Below are positions 36,057 through 47,944 of a DNA stretch of 64,000 nt, piece by piece. The notes under the pieces were generated by a model. The model searched no databases, had not been told where the DNA came from, and saw only the letters and a program-made list of their open reading frames with translations. The position numbers were made by a program, and so were the translations under genes. This DNA is from Thunnus maccoyii. Taxonomy: Eukaryota; Chordata; Actinopteri; Scombriformes; Scombridae. Position 1 is the stretch's first letter, and every line of letters starts with the position of its first letter. The stretch lies in assembly GCF_910596095.1 (NCBI RefSeq), contig NC_056538.1, positions 7,558,001 through 7,622,000 of the forward strand, given 5' to 3'.

Positions 36057-39000
36057 CTAAGAGAGCGGGGGAGGGTGGAAACAGAGAGGATATATACATT
36101 TTAATCAATGAACACCTTATGAAGCTGTATATTACTGTTGCCCTTTGATGACATGTTACATAACAGTGAAGCAGAGGTTCTTACTTGGCTCTTTCTCTGG
36201 GTTCGATCAGGTTCCTCTTTTGCAGACTCTTGAAGCGGTCCTTGAGGATGCTGCCCTCTGGCTGCAGAGTCACGGCATTGCAGGAATTGACAGGGGAGAG
36301 ACAAGTCCAGACAAATCCATATGAGATGAGTGTCACTGTGCTGTGAGTAATATTCTATTCCCACCCAAATTATAAAATCCCATTCACACCACAAAGGCTG
36401 ATTTAAGTATTATTCAGAGACATAATAGCTGGAGATAAGAGAGAAGAGCTAAAGATTTTCCACTGGCAATTAGATCAAACGAAGCTGTAATGATCCCTGT
36501 GGGAAAAGTGGGTTGTTGTATTATTAAGCCTCTTTCACATATATTTCCCCGTAAATTACTGGGATAACCTTTCAGGCATCGCTAGCAATTTTCACTATTC
36601 ACACATGACCTCATGCAGGAAATGCTCCTGAACAATTCAGGGATAGACTGCATGTATGAAAGGGGCCGTAGAGAATAGAGTAAAGCTTAGAATAAAGACA
36701 ATACAGAGTGTTGAAGATAATACACCCACTAAATGAGCCAAAACTCATTATAGATAAAGACAATGCCCTCATTGGCAAAGGTCAAAGTGGATGAGCAAGC
36801 ACACATTACAAGTTATTCATGTACCTTGAGTTGTCGTAGGGAGCCGGCCAGTTCATCACTTAACTGAACCTCCATGTCCTGAGCTTGAAACCTGCAGATA
36901 AGGACAGAAAGCAAACATTTACCCATGTGCACATAAACAGGAGCATCTGCATACTGCCCCCTGCTGATATAACCAGAGAAGAGCTTTACGTTCTTGTCCA
37001 CATCTATGTATTTTGGAATTTAGTCACTGGAAACACAGTAGGTTATTCCAATTAGTCAAATTAATTTAGTGAAAAAAAAACAAATAAAAAGAAAACTCTT
37101 GACAGAAATGAGCGCCAGAGAAAACACAAAGATGACTACTGTCGACAGAAAACTGATTTGTAATCTGTAGAACAGTCATTGATGGACAGATTATGAGAAA
37201 CATTGTTTGCCAATTAAACTTTTCTCACTTATAGAAGCTAGGTTTTGTTTCCCCAGCAGATCAAATATAATACTGGGAATATAAATTTGTGGGAGGAGAG
37301 CGTTAAGTTCGTACTTGAGTCTGCCGAGGCGTCTGGGCTGAGCTTTCTGCGCCTCCTTCTTGTCGTTGCGTTGTTTCTGTTTTGCCTTGGTTGTCTGTTC
37401 CTGCTGTTTGATGGACGCCTTAATGGAGCGAAGCTGGAAAAGCTGCTGCCGCTGGTTAGTGTGGTGTCTGTCGGCCTGCCGTCGCTGCTCCTGAGATGGG
37501 AAAAAAAGAAGAAGAAGGGGGGGGGGTTAATACTTGCTAGAAGGCTTTAGTACAACTAGCCATTTCATACGGTCTTATTTTGAGTCCCCTAGTTTTGGAA
37601 TCAATCTGGAAATGCAAAGCACAGTTTTTTGCTACAAGTGTGCAGTTAAAGGTTATTTGATTTCTAAGAAATTCATCCAGGATCTACAGTCTCAAACTTG
37701 TCAGTGAAAAGTTAACAGTCTTTTCCTCAGCTTTAGCAGTCAAACAACACCTCTTGAGCTCTTGGCTGATATTAATAAATGTGACATGAATAAATTTTGC
37801 ACTGTTAGGTTTGAAGAGTCATATAATCAAAACACTGCAGTACATTCTTAGAAATGTGAGGTTTTCAAGGGAGGAATAATTTCTATTAATAGAAACTCAA
37901 CTTGCGTTGGCATTCACAGCTGCTATCACGCCATTGCTCTTCATCATCAGTGTAACAGCCCAAACTTGTCCATGAATGATCACTTCAGTGTTGAAAATCT
38001 CTGAACTAAAACATTTCCGAAGTTAAACTCTATAAAAAGTGCATGTCTCTATAGTCTATGTACCTTGATTTTGTCTGCCCTCTCTCTTTTCCTCTGTCTC
38101 TCAGTCTTCTTCTCAGCCAGCGTGATGGCTCCCACCACCACACTCTCCCCTTCCTCATTAGGAGCCGCTTCTTCTTCATTCTCCTCCTCCTCCTCCTCTA
38201 CCAGGCCTTCCACCTGCTCCTGGAAGACTGTTTCCTGCAGAACACACAAACACACATTACAAAAAAATCAGAGATGGTAGTTTCCACTGCATTGAGAATA
38301 GACCAAAAGATGATGGAAGAGCTGGAATGATCATCTGTACCTCTGTAGCTGTGTCTTCTTTGTTGACAGCCAGCTGTCTCTCTATTCTGTCTTCCGCCTT
38401 TTGTTTCTTTACCTCCACATCATGGGCCTCCTGCAGCAAAGCCTGGGTTCACCGGGTGAGTGAGGGAGTAAGAGAGAGGTTTAAGAAGTTGCACACAGCA
38501 GCAAGACGATACACAGACTACTTAACAACTGACATTTTTGTTATGGTTGGCTCCAGTCTTCTGGGACCAAATGATTTTAAACAGCATAATCTAAGTCTTT
38601 AGTTAGTTTGCTAACATAAAAAAAAAAGTTAACTTGTACTGGATATAGCTCGTACAACCTGACCTCATCCTGAGAGGTCAGGTTGTATGACCCTACTACT
38701 TGCAGCCATCACGTCTGTAGGGTGTAGGCATGTGCGTTACCTGGTGGGAGAGGAAGTCTGGGTTGTAGGAACCTCCAGGAGCAATCACCTCCACAGCAGG
38801 GAGCACAGACGGCTTCTCATTCAACTTCTCTGGTCGCTGACAAAACAATGATACAGTTAAGTCATTAGTCATACTCAAACCACCACACACAGACACAAAC
38901 ACACCATCAAATATTAGTCAAACTACCACTGCTGGCAGCTCATTTGATTAAATCAAACTGTATAAAAAGGATTTTTAAGTTAAAGCTGTCACTTAAATGT

Positions 39001-42000
39001 CTTGAAAACACATTAACACTTTTTCTTACCTTGACAAGCTTCTTGCCAGTCTGTTGAAGGTACCATGGGTCTGCTGATTCTTTGGCTGTTTTAGAAAGAA
39101 AAATATATGAGAATTTACATGTGTTCATTGTCAGCTGGTCCAGACTCACATATCTCCACCACTATTAGAAGGATTGCCATGGAATTTGGTACAGACATTC
39201 ATGGTGTCTAGAGGATGAATCCCAATGATTATGGTGATCCCGTCTTTTCCTCTAGCGTCATCATGAGTGCCTAAAGTGCAGCCTCACAGAGCTGCTAGAA
39301 AGGCTGTAGACTCTTAGTCTTGTTTAATCTGAACTTTGGCCCACTCCATTACTACAGCACACTACTGCATGGATTTGTTGAAATGTTTGTTGTTACATTT
39401 TTCTGTAAAACCTTCTCATTTGATTTGATTTGAGCTAAACAAGACTGGAGAACAAACACTGGTGCATAAGTCCATTTTCAAAACTATGACTTCAAAATTA
39501 AGATGAATCTCAGATTCTTGTTGTAATCTTCCATGTTTTAAGGTTTCCCGTCATTATTCTCCCTTTCCACATTTGGTTGGGGTGGCCTACATTGGGACCA
39601 CATATGGATACATCAAGCCATGTGGATTGCAATGAACTCTCCAAACAGGCTAGCATCCATCAATGCAGAAAATAAAATAAAGCCAGAACACTTTGAGGTT
39701 TAGTTTAGTTGAAGAAATCTTAAAAAGTGCATCCATTTGCACTAGAGCTGCACTATTAATCATAATATGATCTTGATTCAGACATGGCTCTGCTCACCAC
39801 TGTAAACAATGCCTTAATGCTTTGCTATACAAATGTTTGTCACTGCCTTCCCACAACTGGTCTTCATGTTGTGCTGCCTCTTGCAATGTTATACTACAAC
39901 ATCCTGTTTAAGTTCCACATGTATCCTCAGATCCCAGATGGCCGTTCACACAACAGTCATCTGAGCTCCATGTTGGTCTTCACATTGCCATAATGGAAAT
40001 ACTGGGAGCGCAAGGATGGGATCATCACTGGACAGACACACAAACCAACACAACTCACACTCTTGCCCCCATATGTCGTAATACTCTCTGTCTGGGTTGT
40101 TGTTGGCCTCCGTCACTGCCTTCTTGGTCGTCCTGTCGACCGGCCGTCTGTTCAGCAGCTGTTTCTGCCTCCGTGGCACCACGCCTTTAGCTGCTAGCTG
40201 CTCGGCCTTCTGGGCAATACGACGGAGTTTCTTGGCATTTGGTTGCTGGTAGGACAGCACACTGGGGAGGAAGCAGAAAAAAGATGATGAGCTGATCATT
40301 ATGTGGGGCAGGAGGAGGTAAAGGAAACAGGTTAACTTGACATAAGATGGAGAGAAGTTGACACAAGAAGTCAAGAGGAAGTGATGAAGTCCAAACACCA
40401 GAAACTAGGCTACTGTATGTTTAGACCCGTTTGATTTGACACTGTCTACACTGTGGTGTGTGTTTGCAAATCCTCAGATCCCAGGACACCGTTCACACAA
40501 CAGTCTCCTGAGCTCCTCTGTGTTGGTCTTCACATTCCCATGAAGGAAATACTGGGAGCGCAAGGATGAGATCATCACTGGACACACACAGTCCTCGAAC
40601 ATTAAAGTAAGTTAGTTCAAGGCTGATATTTCAATATTAAAAAAACAAACAAAAAAAAGAGATACACAGATAAATCACATAGAAATTTGCTCCAAAAATA
40701 GGGAGCCTCTCACCCTGTTCCTTCAATACATTCAGCACTTAAATTAATTACCGTCATTTAGAGCCATTATTGAGTTACGTAGTCTTGACTTTTAATAAAT
40801 CACATAATATAGGACTGTGTTAAAGAATGACCTGAAAGTTTGTTAACATGATAAATTATGGTAAAAGATAATGAAACAAATTCCATCATCAGCATCTATC
40901 GATTCATCTGTCAATCATTTTCTTGATTAATCAATTAGTTGTTGTTTTTTTTGTTTTTGTTTTTGTTTTTTTAGTCATACCCCCAAAAGACTTCTGAGAG
41001 GAAATTGGGCTCTGTATTTTCTGACAATGTCTTTACAGTTAAGAGTGAGTCTAGTTATTGAGGATGGGCAAAGCACAAAGGGCGATGACGGATACTTACT
41101 CTTTAGGCGGTGGGACGAGGGAGTCGTGCTGCAGGATCAAGTCTATCCTCAGAGGACGTGATGCTTTCCCTTTCCTCCTCCTGCCCTCAATGGGTTCCTC
41201 TACTTCATCTAGAAAAACAGATCATTCAGATCTATCACCAAACTCAAATTTACACACATATCTCTTTACATAAGGATGTAACAAAACTAATAAGTAGTAT
41301 CTAATATGTACATGTGTATCTCTGAAGAAATGCAGGGGCTACGTATTTGTACTAATCAACAGTTTCTTTCAACTATAGCTAGATACTTTATTATCCAAAA
41401 GGGAAATTAAAGTGTTACAGTAGCTAACAATGGGGTAAAAAACAATGAGTTAAAAAGGTAAAAGAAACAAATGTAATTAAAAGGTCAAATTATATAGAGA
41501 CAGAGCACAACTAAGTCCCACCCACCCCGGAGGGGAAAACAATTCATCGCTCTCCATTGAGTTTGTATTGCATGAAAGTGCCTCATTGTCACTTCTGTCT
41601 GCTAGCAAACAACAGACAAATGCCTAAAAGCTGCTGTGTGGTGGGATGCACTACTAACACGGTAGAACTAAGAAGTAGAACAACCACAACTAAGTTTTTA
41701 TAAGCTGCTGAACAAAAAACTGAAACTTTAAGAAGACAAAAGTGGATACACACAATAAGACGCGAATATGCAACTTGTGTTATAGTGGAATATGGATGAA
41801 TTAGACAGCTATGCAGTATTATGTTTGCAGGCAAGGTAAGGAGCAGGGACACTGAGATAGACCGACAATATTGAGTTTGTCAATGTACCTTTTCCTCTCT
41901 GGTAGAGACAGGGTGCTAAAATAATCCTTTAACGTGTTGAAATCTAAAGGTATTGTGTCAGCGTTTCAGCCCTTGGTTGCATGGCGGCGACTGTTTTCAT

Positions 42001-43545
42001 CTATGGTAAGAGTGGTTTTCAGAGTATGATGTGTTGCACTCTGTCTCTATACAATAACTAGATAAAATAACTCAAATATAAACAAAAATACTTGAGTTGT
42101 TTTATTTAGTTTAGTGTATAAAATTAGCTACAATGGGTCTCAGGAAGTGTCTACTTGGTGTTTAACAGTTGTGTAGCAACATATTCACCTTTCTGTTCAG
42201 CTTTCTGTGGTTGTCCAACATCCAAAAAGAACAAACTGTCATCTGGTTTCTCAGACAGGAGACCCCTGAAATGCACAAATAAAAATTATGTCACATTTTA
42301 GATTTAAAGCACAATTTGGGGAATTCATGTGATACACTACATACACACAACAACATGATGTAGAGTATTTCATTTATTTTATGTTAATTTGTATGGGGAC
42401 AAGTGTATCCCTACATCGGCTTCTTAAAATACATAAAACTCAACAGTAAAATACATTTGAAACTGCACAAGGCTCAATACACAATCATACAAAGCAGCAC
42501 AAAACACAAACAACTCACAAACAAAAATATGATAACGGTTTCATGAAACAACAAGCAGCAGATCACTCATGACTGATCCATCTTTAAAAGCTGATTCAGT
42601 TTGAGTTTAAAAAGTTGCCAGTCAGTATCCATGTTGACTTCTGTGTGTAAATAGTTAGACATGTTGATCCCCCATACAGAAAAAGCTGTCTGTCCAAGTG
42701 AGGATTTATCAAAGGGCTCCTTACAATTCTCAGCAGATGCACCTCATGTTACTGAAACCCTGAGAGGAAGCACCAGGTCACTGAGCACCTGAGGAGCCTG
42801 CTTATTTAGGCATTTACAGATGAGTTAAAGGTTAGCAAAAAAATAATCAAAACTTAATATATTAAATTTCTTAAGAACGTGTCATGGTTTCCTGTCCAGA
42901 ATTTTAATTGTTTGATTATAAATCATAATAAGAGGCTTGATTGTTGTAGATGCTGCCTGTGACCAAGAAGTAACACAATAACTTAAAACGTGAGAAGATC
43001 ATGGGGTGTATGATTTACAGCATGATATGGTGAACAGTCTCTAATGAGTATAAGTTTGCTTTTGCAACCTTTTAACAACATGCTTCTTAAGTGTTTAAAG
43101 TTAAGTTTTACAGACAGGAAAAACAGAAAATAGAGAAGGCCCTCAAGCTACACCAGCTGACCAGCCTGCACTGAACACAAGCAAAGCCACTATATCTACC
43201 TTTGGATACAAGACCAAAGATGCGGGAGACATCCACAAATGTTCCGCACAGAGCTGACCTTATGGCAGACAATTTTCTGACTTAGTTTAACTTTCAGCCA
43301 GTATCACGCTGTTCTTCCTCCCACATGAGGCTAACTCACCCCGTGGTCCTCTCCTGGTGTCTGACGTCTTCTAAAAAGTCCTCGACGTCATTAATGTCAC
43401 TGTGTTTGTTCCAGTTTTTTTTCTTATTCTTGTTCACACGTTTTCTCCGACCGCCGAGCAGGTCTTCAGAGTTTGAAGAGCCCTTTAAACTTAAAAACCC
43501 TGGCTGAGAAGCCGCCACGCGTTTCAGCCTCTTTGCAGCCGCCAT
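35996..43545 (-). CDS. nop53: Ribosome biogenesis protein NOP53 (GLTSCR2/PICT1), twelve coding exons, complete
   Basis: Nucleolar factor for 60S subunit maturation that recruits the RNA helicase MTR4 and the exosome to pre-60S particles; in vertebrates it also binds RPL11 and affects p53. Rebuilt CDS is join(35996..36056, 36185..36261, 36825..36891, 37315..37490, 38064..38234, 38341..38442, 38741..38836, 39030..39085, 40059..40261, 41100..41208, 42189..42265, 43340..43545), 1401 nt, 466 residues; human has 478. All junctions are GT/AG and phases agree. Seen: the N-terminal block [11 protein letters not shown]; the arch-interaction motif LFFLD (residues 80-84), the MTR4 ligand of this family; [13 protein letters not shown]; an acidic Glu run about 297-305; RLGRLK; and the C-terminal EPRERAKFKR...RAFREI. 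It lies head to head with the first H3.3 gene. Confidence 0.95.
36185..36261 (-). CDS. nop53: nop53 exon 11
   Basis: Residues 422-446, [17 protein letters not shown] then IEPRERA. Acceptor CTCTGCAG, donor GTAAGA. Confidence 0.94.
36526..36668. mobile_element. Small MITE in nop53 intron 10
   Basis: Imperfect terminal inverted repeats, AAGCCTCTTTCACATATAT on the left and the complement of GTATGAAAGGGGC on the right, about 143 bp apart. The interior has GTAAATTACTGGGATAAC and AGGAAATGCTCCTG. It resembles a common teleost foldback repeat; target duplication is unclear. Confidence 0.5.
36825..36891 (-). CDS. nop53: nop53 exon 10
   Basis: Residues 399-421, [20 protein letters not shown], the VQLS-EL block of the family. 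Acceptor ATCTGCAG, donor GTACAT. Confidence 0.93.
37315..37490 (-). CDS. nop53: nop53 exon 9
   Basis: Residues 341-398, a Gln/Lys/Arg-rich helix ending PRRLGRL. Acceptor CATCTCAG, donor GTACGA. Confidence 0.92.
38064..38234 (-). CDS. nop53: nop53 exon 8
   Basis: Residues 284-340. Acidic run (E-rich, then [10 protein letters not shown]), then [14 protein letters not shown] matching the human TTEKKTEQQRRRE block. Acceptor TTCTGCAG, donor GTACAT. Confidence 0.93.
38341..38442 (-). CDS. nop53: nop53 exon 7
   Basis: Residues 250-283, [11 protein letters not shown]...ERQLAVNKE, a charged helical segment. Acceptor AACCCAG, donor GTACAG. Confidence 0.93.
38653..38687. repeat. Perfect 14-bp hairpin in nop53 intron 6
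   Basis: Arms TACAACCTGACCTC (38653-38666) and GAGGTCAGGTTGTA (38674-38687) are exact reverse complements around a 7-nt loop. The flanking TCG and TGA extend the stem with one mismatch. It also forms an everted pair of AGGTCA half-sites. Function unknown. Confidence 0.7.
38741..38836 (-). CDS. nop53: nop53 exon 6
   Basis: Residues 218-249, including [19 protein letters not shown], matching human PAVEVAPAGASYNP. Acceptor TTGTCAG, donor GTAACG. Confidence 0.94.
39030..39085 (-). CDS. nop53: nop53 exon 5
   Basis: Residues 199-217, [19 protein letters not shown]. Acceptor AAAACAG, donor GTAAGA. Confidence 0.92.
39140..39325 (+). repeat. Dispersed repeat family R1, copy 2 (internally deleted)
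   Basis: Runs from CCAGACTCACATATCTCCAC through GGTACAGACATTCATGG and TTTTCCTCTAGCGTCATCAT to CTCACAGAGCTGCTAG and GGCTGTAGACTCTTAGTCTT. It lies in nop53 intron 4 and lacks the middle part found in copies 1 and 3. Confidence 0.65.
39924..40042. repeat. Duplicated block, copy a (nop53 intron 4)
   Basis: From TCCTCAGATCCCAG to GGACAGACACACA; about 85-90 percent identical by eye to 40471-40590. The two copies are in direct orientation and bracket exon 4. Confidence 0.85.
40059..40261 (-). CDS. nop53: nop53 exon 4
   Basis: Residues 131-198, from [15 protein letters not shown] to [10 protein letters not shown]. Acceptor CTCCCCAG, donor GTGAGT at 40058. The last base supplies the first base of a Ser codon completed in exon 5. 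Confidence 0.92.
40471..40590. repeat. Duplicated block, copy b (nop53 intron 3)
   Basis: From TCCTCAGATCCCAG to GGACACACACA, including the shared core GGAAATACTGGGAGCGCAAG. Partner of 39924-40042. Confidence 0.85.
41100..41208 (-). CDS. nop53: nop53 exon 3
   Basis: Residues 95-130, containing RPLRIDLIL, which matches the human RVDLIL block. Acceptor TTTTCTAG, donor GTAAGT. Confidence 0.93.
41374..41410. repeat. LINE-like 3' tail
   Basis: ATACTTTATTATCCAAAAGG then GAAATTAAAGTG resembles the terminal segment of teleost LINE-type elements. A reverse-complementary version lies at 47145-47182. Confidence 0.4.
41620..41799 (+). pseudogene. THAP zinc-finger domain relic in nop53 intron 2
   Basis: Plus-strand frame starting [10 protein letters not shown], the typical start of a THAP domain (Met-Pro-x-x-C then CX3C). 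After a TAA at 41701-41703 the same frame continues with [13 protein letters not shown], matching the family's W-x-x-x-I-x-R-E segment, and stops again at about 41799. The CX2H pair that completes the zinc site is missing. Likely the remnant of a THAP-bearing transposon (P-element-like) or of a THAP gene copy. It is antisense to nop53. Confidence 0.6.
42189..42265 (-). CDS. nop53: nop53 exon 2
   Basis: Residues 69-94, [10 protein letters not shown] then SLFFLDVG with the MTR4-binding LFxhD motif. Acceptor TTTCAG, donor GTGAAT. Confidence 0.93.
42300..43339 (-). other. nop53 intron 1
   Basis: AT-rich intronic sequence without recognisable exon or intact mobile element. Blocks around 42590-42830 resemble fragments of a dispersed repeat, but no ends could be defined. 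Confidence 0.4.
43340..43545 (-). CDS. nop53: nop53 exon 1
   Basis: ATG at 43545-43543, reading [10 protein letters not shown] to HQERTTG (residues 1-68 plus two bases). Donor GTGAGT from 43339. The start context AACATGGCGGC also resembles a YY1 site, common at housekeeping starts. Confidence 0.93.
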
Positions 43546-44251
43546 GTTGGAGGCTTAGGTGGGGGAAAACACACGTCTTTTCTTCTTCTTCTTCTTCTTG
43601 ATGAGGAACAGCTGGTGGCGCCGCCTGCAGGTCTGACTCTGTAACTCCTGTTTAAAAGATGAACATATAAATAAAAGTTTAAACTTGTTTTCTGTCAGTT
43701 AATCATATTTATCATTTTTATTTTCAACAGAGTGACTATATTTACACAGTTCTGCATGATAGAGACGACAACGAGAGGTCTTATTATAGTGGTTTAAATT
43801 ATATATCATTTTTAAAATATTTATTACATAATAAAATAAAAGAAAAAAGGTGAATACAGTATTAAAAGTCTGACAGGCTGAATGTCACTCATTATATAGT
43901 CTCAGTCCAGTGTTGGCAGTGCCTTAGCTGCCTTTTTTCTTTCCAGGTAAAATACCTTTTTTTTTTTAACTCAACAAAACCTTAACTAACAAATCGTTCA
44001 ATAATCAAGATTAAGACAAACTTGTTGCACCCGGATTGCACAGTGAGGGTGCTCATGCAATTGTTTATCATGTTGCAGCATGTGTGTAATATGTTTGTCC
44101 CAAATGCATCATGGGAAACGTGTCTCCTATTGCTTTCCTATGTTCTTTCCTTTTTTTTCCTCCCTTCGTTTTATTGCGAGAACAACGCTTTAGAGAGACT
44201 CAAGAATAAAATCCTAATTTAAACCTGCAATCTTTCACTAACTTTTCAAAG
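43546..44251. promoter_or_regulatory. Divergent nop53 / H3.3 promoter region and predicted H3.3 leader exon
   Basis: Contains the nop53 5' UTR on the minus strand (with a TTC repeat at 43580-43599) and, on the plus strand, a predicted non-coding leader exon of the first H3.3 gene ending CTTTTCAAAG at 44251 before a strong donor GTAAGTATC. The leader's 5' end is not resolved. The intron from this donor to the acceptor at 45161-45162 would be 911 bp. Confidence 0.5.
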
Positions 44252-44789
44252 GTAAGTATCACCATTTCTGTAAAACTCCAGTCTATCATTTCGTGTTATG
44301 TAAGTTGTCGGATGGACGTGTTGTTTCGTTTATTTTCGATGAAAAAGAAAACGCAGAGCTATTATCTGCCTGCTCGGGGAGTCAGGGACCTAAAAAGCAC
44401 TTGTGATCTGGTCGAATTTGACTCGGAAATGCGCCTAAAGTGAGGGGTCATCTGACAAAATATTGTTCACCAATTGATCCCCTGACATGTCTAGTGTCGT
44501 CTCCAAAAAGTATATTCCACTTTCATGCCGCGGTTTTTATACTCTTCGGTCGTTTTTATCATCACCTTCTTCGTTTGCTACAACGATTTTTTCCTTCCCG
44601 TTTACATTCTTCTAGCCAGCAGCCAGCCATCATCTTTGGGTGTGTTAGTTTGCGGACACGAGGCAGCCGGTGGGGGCGGTGTCGCTTGGTTTTCCTGTAA
44701 AATAGCTCATTCTGAATAAAAAAGCAAGGCTTGTGTGGAACCGGGGCGTGCACTGTGAAGAAACGAGCGAACCCACGTTCAGTGCGCAA

Positions 44790-44913
44790 GGGGCGGGGTT
44801 TGTCGGACGGATCATCATACTGTGATTGGTTGAAAGGTCCATAACATCGTTCCCCTGTGGGTCGTATACAGAAGGCGATTGGCTTACGCGATAAAAAGCT
44901 CTTTGATGATTGG
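44790..44913 (+). promoter_or_regulatory. GC box and three inverted CCAAT boxes upstream of the first H3.3 coding exon
   Basis: GGGGCGGGG at 44790-44798, then ATTGG at 44825, 44878 and 44909. A similar GC-box-plus-CCAAT array precedes the second H3.3 gene at the same relative place. Either an intronic enhancer or an alternative promoter; a TATA-like GATAAAAAG lies at 44890. Confidence 0.5.
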
Positions 44914-45166
44914 ATGCCTTCGCTGTCTTTCATGCTACAGTCATTGCATAAGCTGCCTAGGATACAGTTTGAAAATATTTTAGACTCCTGATACAGATTT
45001 ATTTTCCAGCCGGCTAGGAGTAGTGTTCGTCATGTTGTAAAGTTTTAAATAACTAAATACACCTCTTTTCATCCTTAACATCCTTTATTTGTGAGTTATT
45101 TTACTTCACATTAGACGTAAAAATGTACTTTTACTGAAGCAAACTTTGTTATCTGCCCTCAGGTGA

Positions 45167-46177
<1,011 letters not shown>

Positions 46178-46970
46178 AATGTTTTCTGATTTATTATATG
46201 CTGTTCTCTTGTCCTTTCACCTCTCTTTCCATCCCTTTCCTTCCTCTATACTTAGTTAGTAGTTTGGTTTGAGGTTCTATATATATCATATGATTGTGAT
46301 AACCGTAAATGTGTGATCATGTCTTCTTTGGTGCTACTAGTAGCAGAGTTTCCTTCTTAGAGGTATCTTCATGTATGTTTGAAACTTTGAATCACAATTA
46401 CACTCCTCACTTCTAACTAGCTAGCTCACAGGAATGCCTTGTTATCTCTATGAATAAGGTGTTTTTGCAAGCCAGGAATAATGTGTGATCTGGAATAAGC
46501 ATAGGAAATCGCATTAAGGCTGAGACATTTTCATCTTCAGATGGACATATACATTGATATAATGGGTCTTCTGATTATTTTTTTAAATAGAAATTTGTTG
46601 TAAAACTAGTGGTTTTTCTTTTATTTTTTACAATAATGGTGTATTTCTACTGTTTAATGTATCAAAATCCAAACGTTTGATTCTGGTTGTCAATTACAAA
46701 TGTCATTGTGCTATAATGACACTGCATGGTTTGACAGACTACAGGCGGCATATATGTAGCAGACCTATGCTGATCATATTTTTGATTTTCAGCCACGTTA
46801 TTATGTCCAGGTAATGTTATGACTTTTTGTTCCTCTCTCAGGTTGGTATGATAACCTATTTTTTTTCTACTGTGTTTTTGATTTATGTTTTTCGGTCATT
46901 TTTAAAAGCAAAATATTTGTACTCCGAAATTCACATACAAACATAATAAACAGATTCTTGTGGTTAAATT
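46178..46970 (+). other. 3' UTR of H3.3 copy 1
   Basis: AT-rich tail up to AATAAA at 46945-46950. The block GTGATCATGTCTTCTTTGGT is diverged from the corresponding part of copy 2 (about 50380). A further shared fragment TCTCAGGTTGG lies near 46840 and 51458. Confidence 0.6.
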
Positions 46971-47800
46971 ATTTGAGTTAATATATGTATGTTAAGATTT
47001 ATATTAAAGCCAACTCAACTAGTTAATTGACAGAAAAATAATCTACATATGTGAGGATCAAGAGTGTCAATCATCTCTTCACTCAAGTTTATTCTCTTTG
47101 CTGTGATCCTAAAATGAATATTTTGGACTGTCGCAATCAGCATTTTAATTTCCCTTTTGGATTAATAAAGTATCTATCTATATGTCACGTTGGGCTTTAG
47201 GCAATTGTGATGGGCATTTATCACAATTTTCTAAAATTGTATAGATCAAACAATTCAATTAATTCAATTAGTGATTAGCATAATAGTAAAATAATCAGTT
47301 GCTGCTTATTAAAATTCTTAGACATTTCGTCAAATTTGATAAGGACATTTTAATAAAATCCAGGGGCACAAAAATTAAATGAAACTATTTTTATTGTAAA
47401 TTAAATCCAAAACATTTCTGTAAAAACAAAATTACCGGTAAAAAAAAATTGTTCTAAAATGGTCACAAAACAACCAGCTTGAAAGAAACATTTAATCCTT
47501 TAAAAAATATGCCAAAACAGACTCCTAGCATTAGTTTGTTTATTCGTTACAGCGCATATAAAACTATGTCGGAAACAACCACTAATAGAAACTTGTTTAA
47601 CACTTTCTGTGTCGTCACATTCACGTCGAGCGTTTAAAAACAAGACAAAACACTCTAAACAGCAGCAGCACACTTTACGGTAACACTCAAAACTGCAAGA
47701 AACAACTTATTAAACAAGACGGACAAAACACGGTGAAAACTACAGACTTGTGTCGATCAGAAAAAGTGTCAAAGTGACAAAAGTAACCATAGAAATGTTG
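46971..47800. other. Spacer between the H3.3 copies
   Basis: AT-rich, without genes. A LINE-like tail (TTTCCCTTTTGGATTAATAA with AGTATCTATCTAT) lies at 47145-47182, and fragments of an ATCAATTAATT-type repeat near 47245-47300. Confidence 0.5.
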
Positions 47801-47944
47801 TGCACGCTGTTGCATTGTGGGGACAGATGATTGACGCGGCGGCCATTTTCCCGCTGGACGCTGCTTCCCATTGTGGATACGAAGAAGAAAATAAAGAGAC
47901 TAGCGGAACATTTCTCACGACTTCTACTCACTTTTCCCCCCTAG
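47801..47944 (+). promoter_or_regulatory. Promoter core and predicted leader exon of H3.3 copy 2
   Basis: Holds ATTGACGCGG, the YY1-like GCGGCCATTTTCC (47838-47850) and a predicted non-coding exon ending CCCCCCTAG at 47944 before donor GTAAGC. The intron to the acceptor at 48840-48841 would be 897 bp, close to the 911 bp of copy 1. The transcription start is inferred. Confidence 0.5.

Noticed and set aside
38672..38690. Resemblance of GAGGTCAGGTTGTATGA to let-7
   Set aside because: The seed GAGGUAG is not preserved, the stem is only 14 bp with a 7-nt loop, and the precursor does not have let-7 geometry.
39946..40398. 150-codon minus-strand frame covering nop53 exon 4
   Set aside because: Only the middle part is exon; both ends are read-through into introns past clear GT/AG sites.
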